From assembly GCA_051294375.1 (NCBI GenBank), contig CM119267.1, positions 20,585,476-20,649,475 of the forward strand: a stretch of DNA of 64,000 nucleotides, read 5' to 3'. The stretch's first letter is position 1. Each line of letters opens with the position of its first letter. Shown piece by piece: positions 1 to 11,000 of the stretch. The notes beneath the pieces were generated by a model. The model was not told where the DNA came from. It saw only the letters and a program-made list of their open reading frames with translations, and did not search any database. This DNA comes from Paraspadella gotoi. Its lineage: Eukaryota; Chaetognatha. The position numbers and the translations under genes were made by a program.

Positions 1-3000
1 AGTTGAGTCAAGGTCGAGGTTGGCGACTTTGTTGGTGACTCGTTGGTGCCGAATCGATGCGGAGATGGGGATTTATTCACTGAAATTAAATTTTCTCGAT
101 TCGGGGACGGAGTACAATCTCTCGGGGTTTTAGAACTAGTTTTATTTTTAAAAGACTTCGTCGGAGAAGGCTCGATCATTTCAATGTGTTCATTATTCGT
201 CGTAGATTCATTCGACGACATAATTTCTTCCGATGTCGACGTTCGCGGTGTAGCACCACCAAGCGTGGTCCAAGAAGTCTGAAGCCGACAGAGGCCCACG
301 TCGGTGTCGTCGACGAAAAGTAGAATAATGCGTCTTTTGTGGGAGACGACGGTGGAAGGGTCCAATGTCGAACGCATCGACGGACGGTTTTCCAGAGATG
401 GAGGAAGCGGAGAGGATGAGATCGTATTCGAGGTCGACTTTGTAGACGGTAAAACTGGAAACGTAGTAGTTGCTAATAGGGGTCGTTTAGCGGGGAGTCC
501 GCCGAGCGCTTTTGCTCCAATTAGTCTCGTAGTCCCTTTTCCAGCCCAGGAAACCCGGCGACGAGGCGTCTTTTCTCTTCTCTTCGGAGTGGATGAGATG
601 CTAGATCGAGATGTGAACGATTCTTCCGACGATGCTTTTTCGAAGCCGCTGGTTTTATTTTCGTTGGCCTCTTCTTCGCCGTGAGCAGGAGCAACTTCCG
701 AAGAACTCGAAACCAAAAACGGCTTCTTTCGTTTCGCCGTTTCAACCCCGTTGTTAATATTGAGAGAATATTTTCGTTTTTTCCTAGAATTCTCTGAAAG
801 GAGGGAGGAGTCATTTGGTCGAATTTCTCCCGTCGCGGTTCCCGGGTTCTCGATGATGGCAACGTCGTCGTTGGACGCCATAACTGTCGCCGCTTCGATG
901 TTTTCCTGTTCGTCTTTCTTAGAAGTCAATTTCTCCGCGCTTCGACCAACATCTTTCTCGACTACACTGGATTCGCTCATGTCAAACGCCTCGTCCACCA
1001 ACTCTTCGTCGTCCTCCGAAATTGAACTCGTGTCGGAGACCTCTAGATCATCATTGGCGTCGCTGATCGAACGTCCTCGTCGCCGCACCGAGATGATTTG
1101 CACGTCGTCATCCGCGTCGATGACGATGACGGGCTGTTCGACAGTAGTTGCACACAATTCCTCGGTTTGTAGACACGGATCGGGATTCTCGATTGTTTTT
1201 GGAAAAACGCCGGACGATCCTTCGACGTCCACGCTATCGGCGCTGCGATTTAGCTCCTCGTTCTCATCCTCTTCTTCGCTTATTGTTCGACTCATCTCGT
1301 CCGTTTTTTTCCGTAAAAGCTCCAACTTTTGGCGTAGGATCGAAAGTTGATTTCCGGGAATTTCAGGACCAGCTTCCGTCGTTCGCTCTTCTTCTGTTGG
1401 CGAGGCATCGTCGTCTTGCACGAGAACAACGTCGCTATCGTCCAGGCAGACGTCCGGCGATCCTCCTAAAATAGGACCTGAAGGGCACCGCGACGAAGGT
1501 GACTCTGAGCCGCAGTCTCGATCGAGGGGGTCCGATCTTTCATCGTAAATACCTCCCAACGTTTCAAAGTCTTCCGTCTCCTTTCGCCGCCGCTTTCTCC
1601 GTGAGGGAGACTTGGAGCCCACCGAGTCATCGGAACAGCTAGAATGACTAATTTGAATCCCGCTGACGGAGGGAAAGTTTGACCAACGGTTTGTGACAAG
1701 CTTTACGGTCGGCAAGCAATTCCTCCCATGCTGCCCGGAGAACTGTCTTTTTGCTCGAGGTGATGCCATCGGAGATTTTGTCAATGAAGCCTTTGGAGAT
1801 TTTATTAATGATGACGTTGGTGATGAAGACAATGACTTTGGCAAAGATGCAGTTGGTGATTTTATCAAAGATACTGTTGGTAATTTTGTTAAAGATGGCG
1901 TCGGTGATTTTATCAGTGGTATCGATGAATTTCTTCGAGTTGTGTCGGGTGAAAAAGTTGTGTGCGATGACTTCGGAGATCTAGTCGACGATGAGGTCAG
2001 TGATTTTGAAGATTTATCGGGCGTGGATGAATTCTTTTCACTCGCGAAAGATTTCGATTTTACCAGTGACGGAAATACCGAAGGGGATTTCGCCTCTAAT
2101 GTGAGCGGAGCAGATGACTCGACTGAGGTTTTAGCTTTTAGAGAGATCGCGTAAGCTTTATTAGAACACTTGCTCGAAGATATTGCTGGAGATGTTGGGG
2201 GGATTTTTCTCGGGGATTTGCCAGGAGATTTTCTCGGAGAAAATGTTTTGGGTGGGGATTTGTTTTGAGCAGAGACGGGAGGGATCGTAGGAGAGACGGG
2301 GTGGACCGTAAAATGAGTCTTTGAGGAAGAATGAGACGGGGAGAGGAGAGTTAGAGGCGGGAACCTGGAAGAGGGAATCGGAGATTTGCAGGTTAATCGG
2401 AGGCTCGGTGGAGATTTTGTCGGGGAAGAGGAAGGAGAGGGACTCGTATTCGGAAAGGACAAGGCGGGTGACGAGGTTGCCTTCTTTCTCGGCGCTTTAG
2501 ACGCGTTCATCCCCTCAACCACGAGTCCAGCGACATTGGCCTCCAACACCTCCGCATCTTCGTCCAACGAACTAACGCTTCCTTTTCTCCTTTCGATAGT
2601 TTCGTTGATGACGTTGTCCGCCGAGATGGACACCACGCCGGGCACGGACGTTTCAAGCGACGCCGCCGCCGATTTATCCATTTTCCCCGCCGATCCGTCG
2701 TCCACTTCAACCGGACTTTGGAACGTGGGCGACAGAAGATCGTCTAGGTTTCCGCCCAGAATCTCCTCCGCCCTAACTTCCTCCAAGAAAAAGTTTTCTT
2801 GTCGCTCGAGGCAGCGGACGAGAGATTCGTTGGATGGCGTCGTAGCGGCGATCAACGGCTTAAGCGGAATCGTCTTCGGGGAAAGCAGCGTCGTCGGCAC
2901 TGGTGGTAAAGGGAGGAACGAAGGCGACGACGACAAGGACTTCGTCTTAGGGGAGAGCTGCGCTTCTAAATCTATCCTAGGGGACAACTGGTTCTTCTCT

Positions 3001-6000
3001 CCATAATCCTTGTTCACAGCATCTTCGCCGGATTTTTCGAAGTCAGACACAGCGAAGAAGGGTTCGCTCAACCCCACGATATCGATATCCGAACAGTCTT
3101 TCATTGACACGACGTCGGATTCTTTGGAAGCGACGGCGTCAATACTTTCTTCCGCGACGATGACGACGTCCGAGTCTTTCGTTACTTCATCCAACTCAAC
3201 AACTATAGGCTCAACGTTGGTCATATTCTTGGCCTCCTTCAATTCTCGATTCGAAGAGATTGGCGAAGCGATTTTTTTCTCAACGACGCCATCTTTATTG
3301 CCTTCAGAATCGAGCGATATTACTTGCGGTTCCTCGACTTTTCCCTTTAATTTATCGCAGCTCGTCTCAGTCGGCGCGTCCGTCTCAACCTGCGGGATCT
3401 CTGAGGGAAAAATGCCCGAATTAGTGACGCTTACAACTTCCGCATCTGACGCCTCGACAAAATCGTTCGATTTCGCATTAACCGATTCTTTGAATCCGTA
3501 GCGGTTTGATTCGGTTGTCGTTTCGACAGGTGGAGGAATAGAGCTGTTCGCCTCATCGGAGCTAAAGCCGCTCTCTTCGACTGGTTCAGCATGGTTGGCG
3601 GTAACGCCGACGGGAGGTGCACTCTCAACAGATGAGTCCGCTGCTGAAGATTCTGGATTAACTGGAGTCTCAATGGGAAGATCAATAGCATCAGCAGTTC
3701 CGCCGTCCTCGGTTCCATCGCAACCGTCTCTGGTATCGTCGTCGCCGCCTTCGAATCCGACTCCCGAATCCGCGCCAAATCCTTCGGTTCGATCGCCGTT
3801 CTGTTCGCCCCCTTCGCCCTCACCCTCTCCTCCTCCGCCACCGCCGCCGTCTTCTCCACCACCGGGTGGCGGAGAGTCCTCCTTTTTATGATGAGGATCG
3901 GGTTCCGGACTCCACTCTTCCTCTTCTTCCTCCTCCTCATCGGGAAAATCCTCGTCGCCTTCGTAGTCGTGATCCAACTTGATGTCACGAACGAGTTTTC
4001 GTCGTCGCGTGGATTTTTGTCGTCGGGATCTCGGATTTTCCGCGGCAGTCTCATTTACCTCCCCATTCTCCATTTCTTTCCCGTTGTCCGCTACCGGAAA
4101 AGGCGAAGGGGGTTGGGAACATTCGGTGGAGACTGAGGTTAAGGATTCGTTGAGGGCGGGTTGGACGGATTCTTTGGCAGACTTTCTGCCCGCCTTTTTT
4201 TCTTTCGGCTTTTTATCCGCCTTTGGCTTTCGACCTTTCTTTCGTTTGACGTCCTCTTCTTCGCTGTCCGACGCGAAAACGGACAGATCCAGTTCCATTC
4301 GCTTACCTGAAGAGAAAGGAAGAAGGAAATGATTTTAAACAAACGGACGAAGAACAATATATAAAAGCAAACGTAAGCCATTCATATTGTCGTTTCCTAT
4401 CGGACTTTCAGTCCACGCTTCTTACCGACGGCCATGTTGATTAGATGCCGATTCTTCTTATCCTCTTTCTGAAACTTGGACTTGATCTCTTCTCTCGATC
4501 TCGTTCGAAAAAGTTGGGCGATGAGCGTAAAGTCAGTTCCCACCATTCGAAGCGCCTTGTAAAATTTGACCGTTTCCCTCTCGCTCCACATCTGAAAAAA
4601 AAAGTGAATTGCGGAGAAATGTTTGTTTGCAGAGTAGAAGCAAAACTTATAAAATTTTTAACCTTGCTTCGCGGCTTCTTTGACTTGAAAGATTGATAGT
4701 TGGTGGTGGAGTAATTATTTTCCACCAGTGTTCCAGCTTCCAAAACCCTATCGGACCCGGGCTGCTCGATTGTGAGGCTCGAATCGTCGATCACGATGCG
4801 TCCATCCTCCGTTACCTATGAGACGCGATCGTTCGCTCGTTTAGCGCGACTTCACCAAAAATTCGCCTTAAACAATAAACGTCTAAATTTTCGTTTCTAC
4901 TACCTTGACTTGTGGCACAGGCATAGCATCCTCCACGGGAGCCGAGACAGATTTGGTTTCCGGCGAACTTTTCGACGGCGCCGACCCGACCTCCGGCGAA
5001 TTACTTCGAGAAGACTGGGCTTCTTTTTCCGAAGAAGGAAGTTTGCCTAAGTTGAGTGCGAAACGTGATAAAATACGAATTCGGCATTGACGGGCGGAAA
5101 GGGAAAAAAATAGGCTCACCCTGCCAGTTCATAGGTTCGGTGTCGGGGTTCCAATATATCAAATCCCTCATGGTCTTCGGCTTCACTCCTAAAAATAAAG
5201 ATTTTTAAAAAATAAAAAGTTATAACAAAATCATTCTGTATTGAAGTTCCAATTTTTATCAACGAGAACTCTCGCAAAAAACACGAGCTTTTGTTAAGAG
5301 GCATATAAGGGCAAGCATTCCTGGCTTTTACCTTCCCCGAGGGAGTTCTTCTTCACTTTCCTGGGCGCCTTTCCAGTCTTGGCTTTCTTGGACGGAGGTG
5401 CTAAGTCTTCGTCATCTCTCAAAGACTGGGATGGCGACCGAGACCCATCTCCAAAGTCCTCATTTTCCAAGGGAGAGTCTGCATTTAGGGGCGGGGTTCC
5501 AGTCGCAGCAATGGCAGCGGAAGGCTCAATTGAAGACGGTTGATGCCATGAAGATGAACCGCTTGTTGCAGATTTAACAAAAACATTTTTTTGATCCTCT
5601 TCACCTCCAAGAGGTTCCCTGTGCGAAGACAGTTCCGCCATAGGATCGGTCACGTCTGTTATCAAAATATCCTTGGCTCTTCCCGCATCTGATTTGACAG
5701 AAATGGACTCGAGCGAAACGATCTTCCCACGTGAACCATCAGGCGGGCGAGAGGATGCCGACTTTTCGGACGTTTCGCCAGCGCACACTTCAGTCTTTTG
5801 GGAAGAGATCTTTTCCTCGGGTTTTGACGACGAAAGTGAGGACTTTCTGAACGACAAAGTGGGTCTTCTCAATCCCGCTCCAGGTCTCCTCAATCCGGCG
5901 CCGGGCATTCGAAAAGGAGCGGCGGACCCCGAGGACTTGGGCCTCGATGGAGAATCCACAACATCCTCGCCGCGATTTGAACCTTCAACGCTCCTGGCGG

Positions 6001-7601
6001 GAGAGACCAAAGCGGCTCTCGTCGCTGATTCGTTTTCACTATCGCCCGAAGCGACGGCGATCCCGCTCTCGCCCTCTTTGTTCGCGACGGCTTCAGGTAC
6101 TTCATCGTTTGAAGACGAGGGTGCTTGGGCGTCAGATATGGAGGCCGTTCCAGAGGCCGTTGAATCTCGCGTCGCGATTTTGGGTTTAATGTTAGCGCGA
6201 CGACGAAAGACGGACGCCGAGCCGCTGCCAGACGATGCAGCCAGGGAAGCTGACTTCTTAAAACGAGAAGTAGAGAGATTGAGCTTAAATGGAGCAGAGG
6301 TAGTCGGTGTCGTAGTGGATGGCGTAGGGTCAGCAGGGTCCAAAGACTTATCAATTAAATTTTCTTCTTTCGTTTTAGAGTCGATTGGTGCTGACAGGGA
6401 AGCTTCTGGTGTCGATGATTTTTGACGATCATAAGTTTCCGAGTTAACTTCAGATTTATGTAAAAGTTTATGATCCTCATTTTTGGAAACAGTCGGTTGT
6501 AAAACATCTTCCACGGTTTTCAATGATTCGGTGGGTGGGATGTCGGAAAGCTTTAACAGAGGTTTTGCGTGAATCGGCTTTTCGTCGCCAGTTTTGTTTG
6601 AAGAAGTCGACGATAAAGAATCTTTGTCTGCAAATTTCGTATCGAGGCTGACTGGAGAAGAAGCAAATAGAGAAGCGGATTTTTTAAAGCGAGACTTGGA
6701 GAGGGTAAGTTTCGAGCGAGCAGGTGTCGTGGGCGTTTTGGCAACCGTGTTACTATTTGTTGACGCCGAGGAAGACGTTTGGTCAGAATCTGACAGCTTG
6801 AGAATTTTGTTGTCCACCGGTTTTTTAGAATCAGTAGGGACCGCCTCATTAGCAACATTTTTAGCGGAAGTGAATGGAGATAAATCCTTGTTTGTTTTTG
6901 AAAGATCATTTTCGCCTGTCGATTCCGTCTTCGAATTATCCAAACCCGAATCGGCATACACCGTCTCTTTGGGCACGGGAGATGCTTTTGAGGTTGACGC
7001 AGATGGCGTGGAGTCAGAAGCGGGAGCGCGCGCGAACAATTTGGGTTTAACGTTGGAGCGGCGCCTGAAGACGGAAGCGGAGCCGGTGTCCGACAGAGCG
7101 CCGAGAGAAGCTGACTTTTTGAAGCGAGACTTGGAAAGAGTGAGCTTTTGAAAAACTGGAGGAGTCGTCGCTGGTCCGGAAACTGCGGCCCCATCGCTCT
7201 GAGCCGAATCTGTCTTTTCGGAAACGAATGATTTGGAAGTGACCAACGAGGGTGTCTTGGTCATTGTCGTCTCTGAACTTGTGACGCGAACGTCGGCATA
7301 ATTGGTTTCGCCCACAGGGTTATTAGTTTTGGACTCATCGGAATCCTTGGATTCCGCAGCGGGAGTCTCATCAGGCAATGTTTGTTCGCGGCGATCACTT
7401 TCGGTGAGGAAACCAACCGGCTCGGAAGAGAGAGAGAGTTGCTGCGGTTACAGAAAGATTGGATGAGGCGGCGGGCGTGCTATCAGATGCGGCGGGTGAA
7501 GGCGATTCTACGGAGGCCGGCTTGAGCTTGCCCCGCACAGACAAATTCGGCCTCGTTAAATTTGGCTTAATGTTTAAACGGCGACGAAACACGGACGACA
7601 T
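1..7601 (-). CDS. BDP1: Transcription factor TFIIIB component B'' (BDP1), 3' end outside window
   Basis: BDP1 is the B'' subunit of TFIIIB; it recruits RNA polymerase III to tRNA, 5S and U6 genes. The first exon starts at 7601 and opens with VFRRRLNIKPNLTRP, the typical BDP1 N-terminal motif. A long S/K-rich exon (about 7442-5324) repeats this motif (VFRRRSNVKPKL, VFRRRANIKPKI) next to repeated RFKKSASL blocks. Small exons follow, with MRDLIYWNPDTEPM (near 5170), the PQVKV...DGRIVIDDSSLT segment (4780-4920), and the extended SANT/Myb domain (4400-4590: WSERETVKFYKAL, GTDFTLIAQLF, REEIKSKF). From about 4312 one very long acidic, then S/K/P-rich exon runs open past base 1 with degenerate KSP repeats near 1750-1900. 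The total exceeds 2,100 residues, comparable with vertebrate BDP1. The join between exons 1 and 2 (about 7443-7512) is inferred from phase. Plus-strand ORFs here are shadows. Confidence 0.88.
1745..2250 (-). repeat. Degenerate KSP-repeat array inside the BDP1 tail
   Basis: In the BDP1 reading frame this stretch encodes a run of imperfect 8-12-residue units of the form S-L-x-K-S-P-x-x-S (for example SLIKSPTASLPK and SLTKSPMASP), preceded by SPRKSP and KSPRK blocks. At DNA level this appears as a repeated pattern close to gattttrtcaaagatgc. Proline-directed phosphorylation is an inference from the SP sites, not something the sequence proves. Confidence 0.7.
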
Positions 7602-8062
7602 TTTTTTTTCTCGGGTCCCTTGAGACGAGCCGCGAACAATTCCTTAATTATAATTTCATCTAGATCAATTTGTATTCAAAGGAAAATCGGTGAGAAATTC
7701 AAATAATGCAAGGTAAATGTTTATTGCAATCAAAATATAATAAGAAAAGAAAAACGGTAAACATAATCTTAATGTACGTATTTACAGATCTGGATCGTAT
7801 ATCATATATGGTATCAGTGCAATCACGGGTTTATAACTTTAGCCAGCTAAAATTATTAAAAACATTTTTTTTTGTTTACATCGAAATCACGAGGAAAAAA
7901 CAAAATACTAATGCGTTTAAGATTTCTGTAGTATATAACTGGTCATTTAATATTTATCTAAAAGCGAAAAATATACAAAGCATTTCGATAATGTGATAAA
8001 CTATTTCGACCCTTAAAAAAACAAAACAAAAAAACTCAGAACAACAAAAAATTCTTGGACGT
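7602..8062. other. Spacer between the RS/zinc-knuckle gene and BDP1
   Basis: About 460 bp of AT-rich sequence lies between the stop codon at 8063 and the BDP1 start. It must hold the 3' UTR of the upstream gene and the 5' UTR/promoter of BDP1. I see no conserved ORF, RNA gene or repeat. Confidence 0.5.
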
Positions 8063-11000
8063 TTAGTGTGACGATTTTGACGTCTCTCCAGTTTTTTTAA
8101 CGCCGGCTGGGACCCCACCGCCGGGAGCTGCTCCACCGTCACTATTGCCGTTCTTCAACTCGGGCAATTCCGCGAAAGCTTTGAAACTTTTGCAGCCTTT
8201 CGGGGCCGCCACTGCGTCGAGATACATCTCTAACCGAGGTCGAGGATGTCCGTTTAAAGTTCGAACAGAAGTTCTTAAATATGAATTGACGACGGCGGAG
8301 ATGCTAAAGTTACGAATCAACGCGTATTCAATAAATTTCGGCCCTGCAGGGGAAAAACGAAAAGCAATTAACGTATTGACAAAATAATGAAAGCTAAATA
8401 AAAAAGAATACCTTCAACGGTGAACTTGTCTCGTCTAACTTCCACTCCATCAATAAGCATCATCATCACTTTTTCCTGAAAAGATTGGAGCAAAAAACCA
8501 AGTTAAATTCATAATTTAACTTTATTAAAGAGAAACGTCCATTTTTTTTCGGGTAGTTTTAAGTATACCGCAGTGGTGAAAACAACAACCTTTTTGTCCA
8601 TTTTTTTCGTTTTTGGCGGCGAGGGTTTGCTTTCGTACGTGCGAAGATTCTTGACTCGGAACTCGAACGATAACAGCGCGGTCTTCTTCATGCTACTTAC
8701 AAACGGGGTTGGCACTAAATAGGGAATGATAAGAAAAAAGTATTGTAGTTACAACTAATAATTTTAAGGGTATAGAAAAAAATCGCTCCGAGCCAAAACA
8801 TCAACGATAAAAATGATCGGGTTGAAAAACAAAAAAAATTAAAAAACAGTTGCACTCACTTGCCACCCTAGTCATTTTAACCTTCGTCGACCAAGAGCCT
8901 TTCATCTTAGGCAACTTGGTGAGAAGGAGTCGCAGATGGAGATCGAAATATTTTTTGCGGCGCTGAGTAAGTTGCTCGGCGTTGGTGGCGGAGCGATAAT
9001 CGACGGAAGAGGCGAAGCTGTCGCCCAACGAAGTGCCGAAGGCGTAGAAAAATCGGTTGGCCATTTCGAGCTTGTCGTACTTTTGAGTTCTTTTGAGTAA
9101 AAAAGTTTTTCAAAAATTTTCAGTTATTTTTCACGATTCCGATTATTATTATCATATTTCAAGTCGTCTAAATTAAAAGAAGACATTTTCCCCACTCACT
9201 CTACGTCCTGCGAAGTCATGTTCTCAGTGGCATATTTTTCCGCGGCGCGCCTCGAAGCCACGGGAGCCATCAGATCCGGCTCGTCGACCGGCGTTTGTTC
9301 CGGTCCGTCAGGAGCTGGAAAAAAACAATTTAATGTCGAAATGCGTCCAAACCAAAGGAGTAATAATTCCAAAACTTTCCCCTTTCTAAAACTTTACCTT
9401 CCTCGAATGTGACCTTGAAGGAGATATAGGGATCGGTCTTGACTCTGTTCTCGATGAAGGAGCGGAACGCCTTGCTGATTTCCGCTTTGCTCACAGTCGA
9501 TCTTTCGAAAAGCGTCACCGCGTTTTTCCAAGAGAGTTCCGAATCAAGTCTCGGGGGGAAAATTGGGAAATACGAATCACGCGTCGCAAAAAAAAAAAAG
9601 AACAAAAAAAAGGAGAAATAATTGGGAGCCTCACTTCATCGGGGCCTTTTCTTGAATCGAGATGAACCCGCTGTGAATTTCTCTGAATGACTTCATCATC
9701 CTGATATGAAGAAGGGAGAGCGTTAATTAAAGAGAATCGCGACTTGAAAAAAAAATGTCTCTAACCCGGCGACGAGTTCCTCTATGGACGAAGACATCCT
9801 CAAGGAGTCGCCGACAAAGAGGGGCGTCGAGGAGGAATCAAGTGGAGTCACGATCGCCGTCGGTTTCGCCTGAGAGACGGGATTTTTTAATGAGGGAGCC
9901 CAGTTGCCCTTTTCATTCGTTTCGATTTCTTACGAACCTGCGAGGATTCTCCTCCCTCGGGTGATTTGGACGCGTCCTCGATCCCCGCCTCCACTTCTTC
10001 TCGCAAACGTTGAATGAGAGTCATCTTCCTGGAAAAATTAAGGGTTTTTTTTGTTTTCTATTGCGATGGCGAGGCGGATCGATGGGAAAAACTTACTTTT
10101 TTGTTTTCTCGTGCGTGACCATCGTAAGAAGATTCCTGTCTAACTTTGGAAACTGTTGTAACCAATCGCTGAACCGAGGCTGAATCTGATCTTTAGTGGT
10201 CTCCTGGAAAACGCATTATTGATTGAAAGGGACTTGGCAAATAACAAAAACGCATCCTCAAAATGAACTCACGAGCTTTCCGAGATATTTTCCAACTTTT
10301 CTCATGACATTGATGACCAGTTGCAAAGGTCGGTTATTTTCGACAGTTCCTTTTCGATGATTAAACTCTTGCAAAGGTTTACCCTGTAAATGTTTAGCGT
10401 AAGGGAGGACTCGTTTATATTATTTGCATCAACAGATCAGGAGATTACAAATTTATAGGAGAGGAAATCGCTAACGCGCTAACCTGAAAGTCCATGACCT
10501 TGAGTTCAGCAAACTCTTTCGATGGAATCTGATTGTTGATCAGCATTGAGATGGATGCGGGAGCGACCCCCTCCGACTTGACGAGTTCGATCTCTTTTCC
10601 CGACTTTGGCGCCAAGACGAACCCAGTCAATGCGGAATTCTTCAGGAATCCCAGGAAACTGAGGAAAGAGGACGAAGGTATCACAATAAGTTCGTTTATC
10701 TTCTGAAAGCCTCAACGCTCTTGAGCGATTCCCGTCCTATCGACTTCCTTTCAGCCAGAACTCAACTACTCACGGGTAGTACTTTCCACCCTTCATCTCG
10801 AGCGGTCTGTCGTACAAATTCCCGACGTTGATGAACTGTGTCATCCAGAAAGAAAAATTGCGGAAGAAAAACTCGAACTTCATTGGATCGGGCATGTTGG
10901 AAGGTGTAAACGAGCCAAGCGATGTGCCGAACTGTAAAAAGGAAAAGGAAAATGTTTTTTACAATATTAGATGTGCGAATCCTAAATTCGCCTCCCGCAT

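Noticed and set aside
43-4332. Many plus-strand ORFs opposite the BDP1 tail (for example 751-1350 and 2386-3006)
   Set aside because: The minus strand carries one continuous BDP1 frame with family motifs upstream; the plus-strand frames are Ser-rich antisense shadows of an Asp/Glu/Ser-rich coding strand.
5673-7151. Long plus-strand ORFs 5673-6425 and 6594-7151
   Set aside because: They are antisense to the BDP1 N-terminal exon, which carries recognisable FRRR-N-KPK motifs; no splice or family support on the plus strand.
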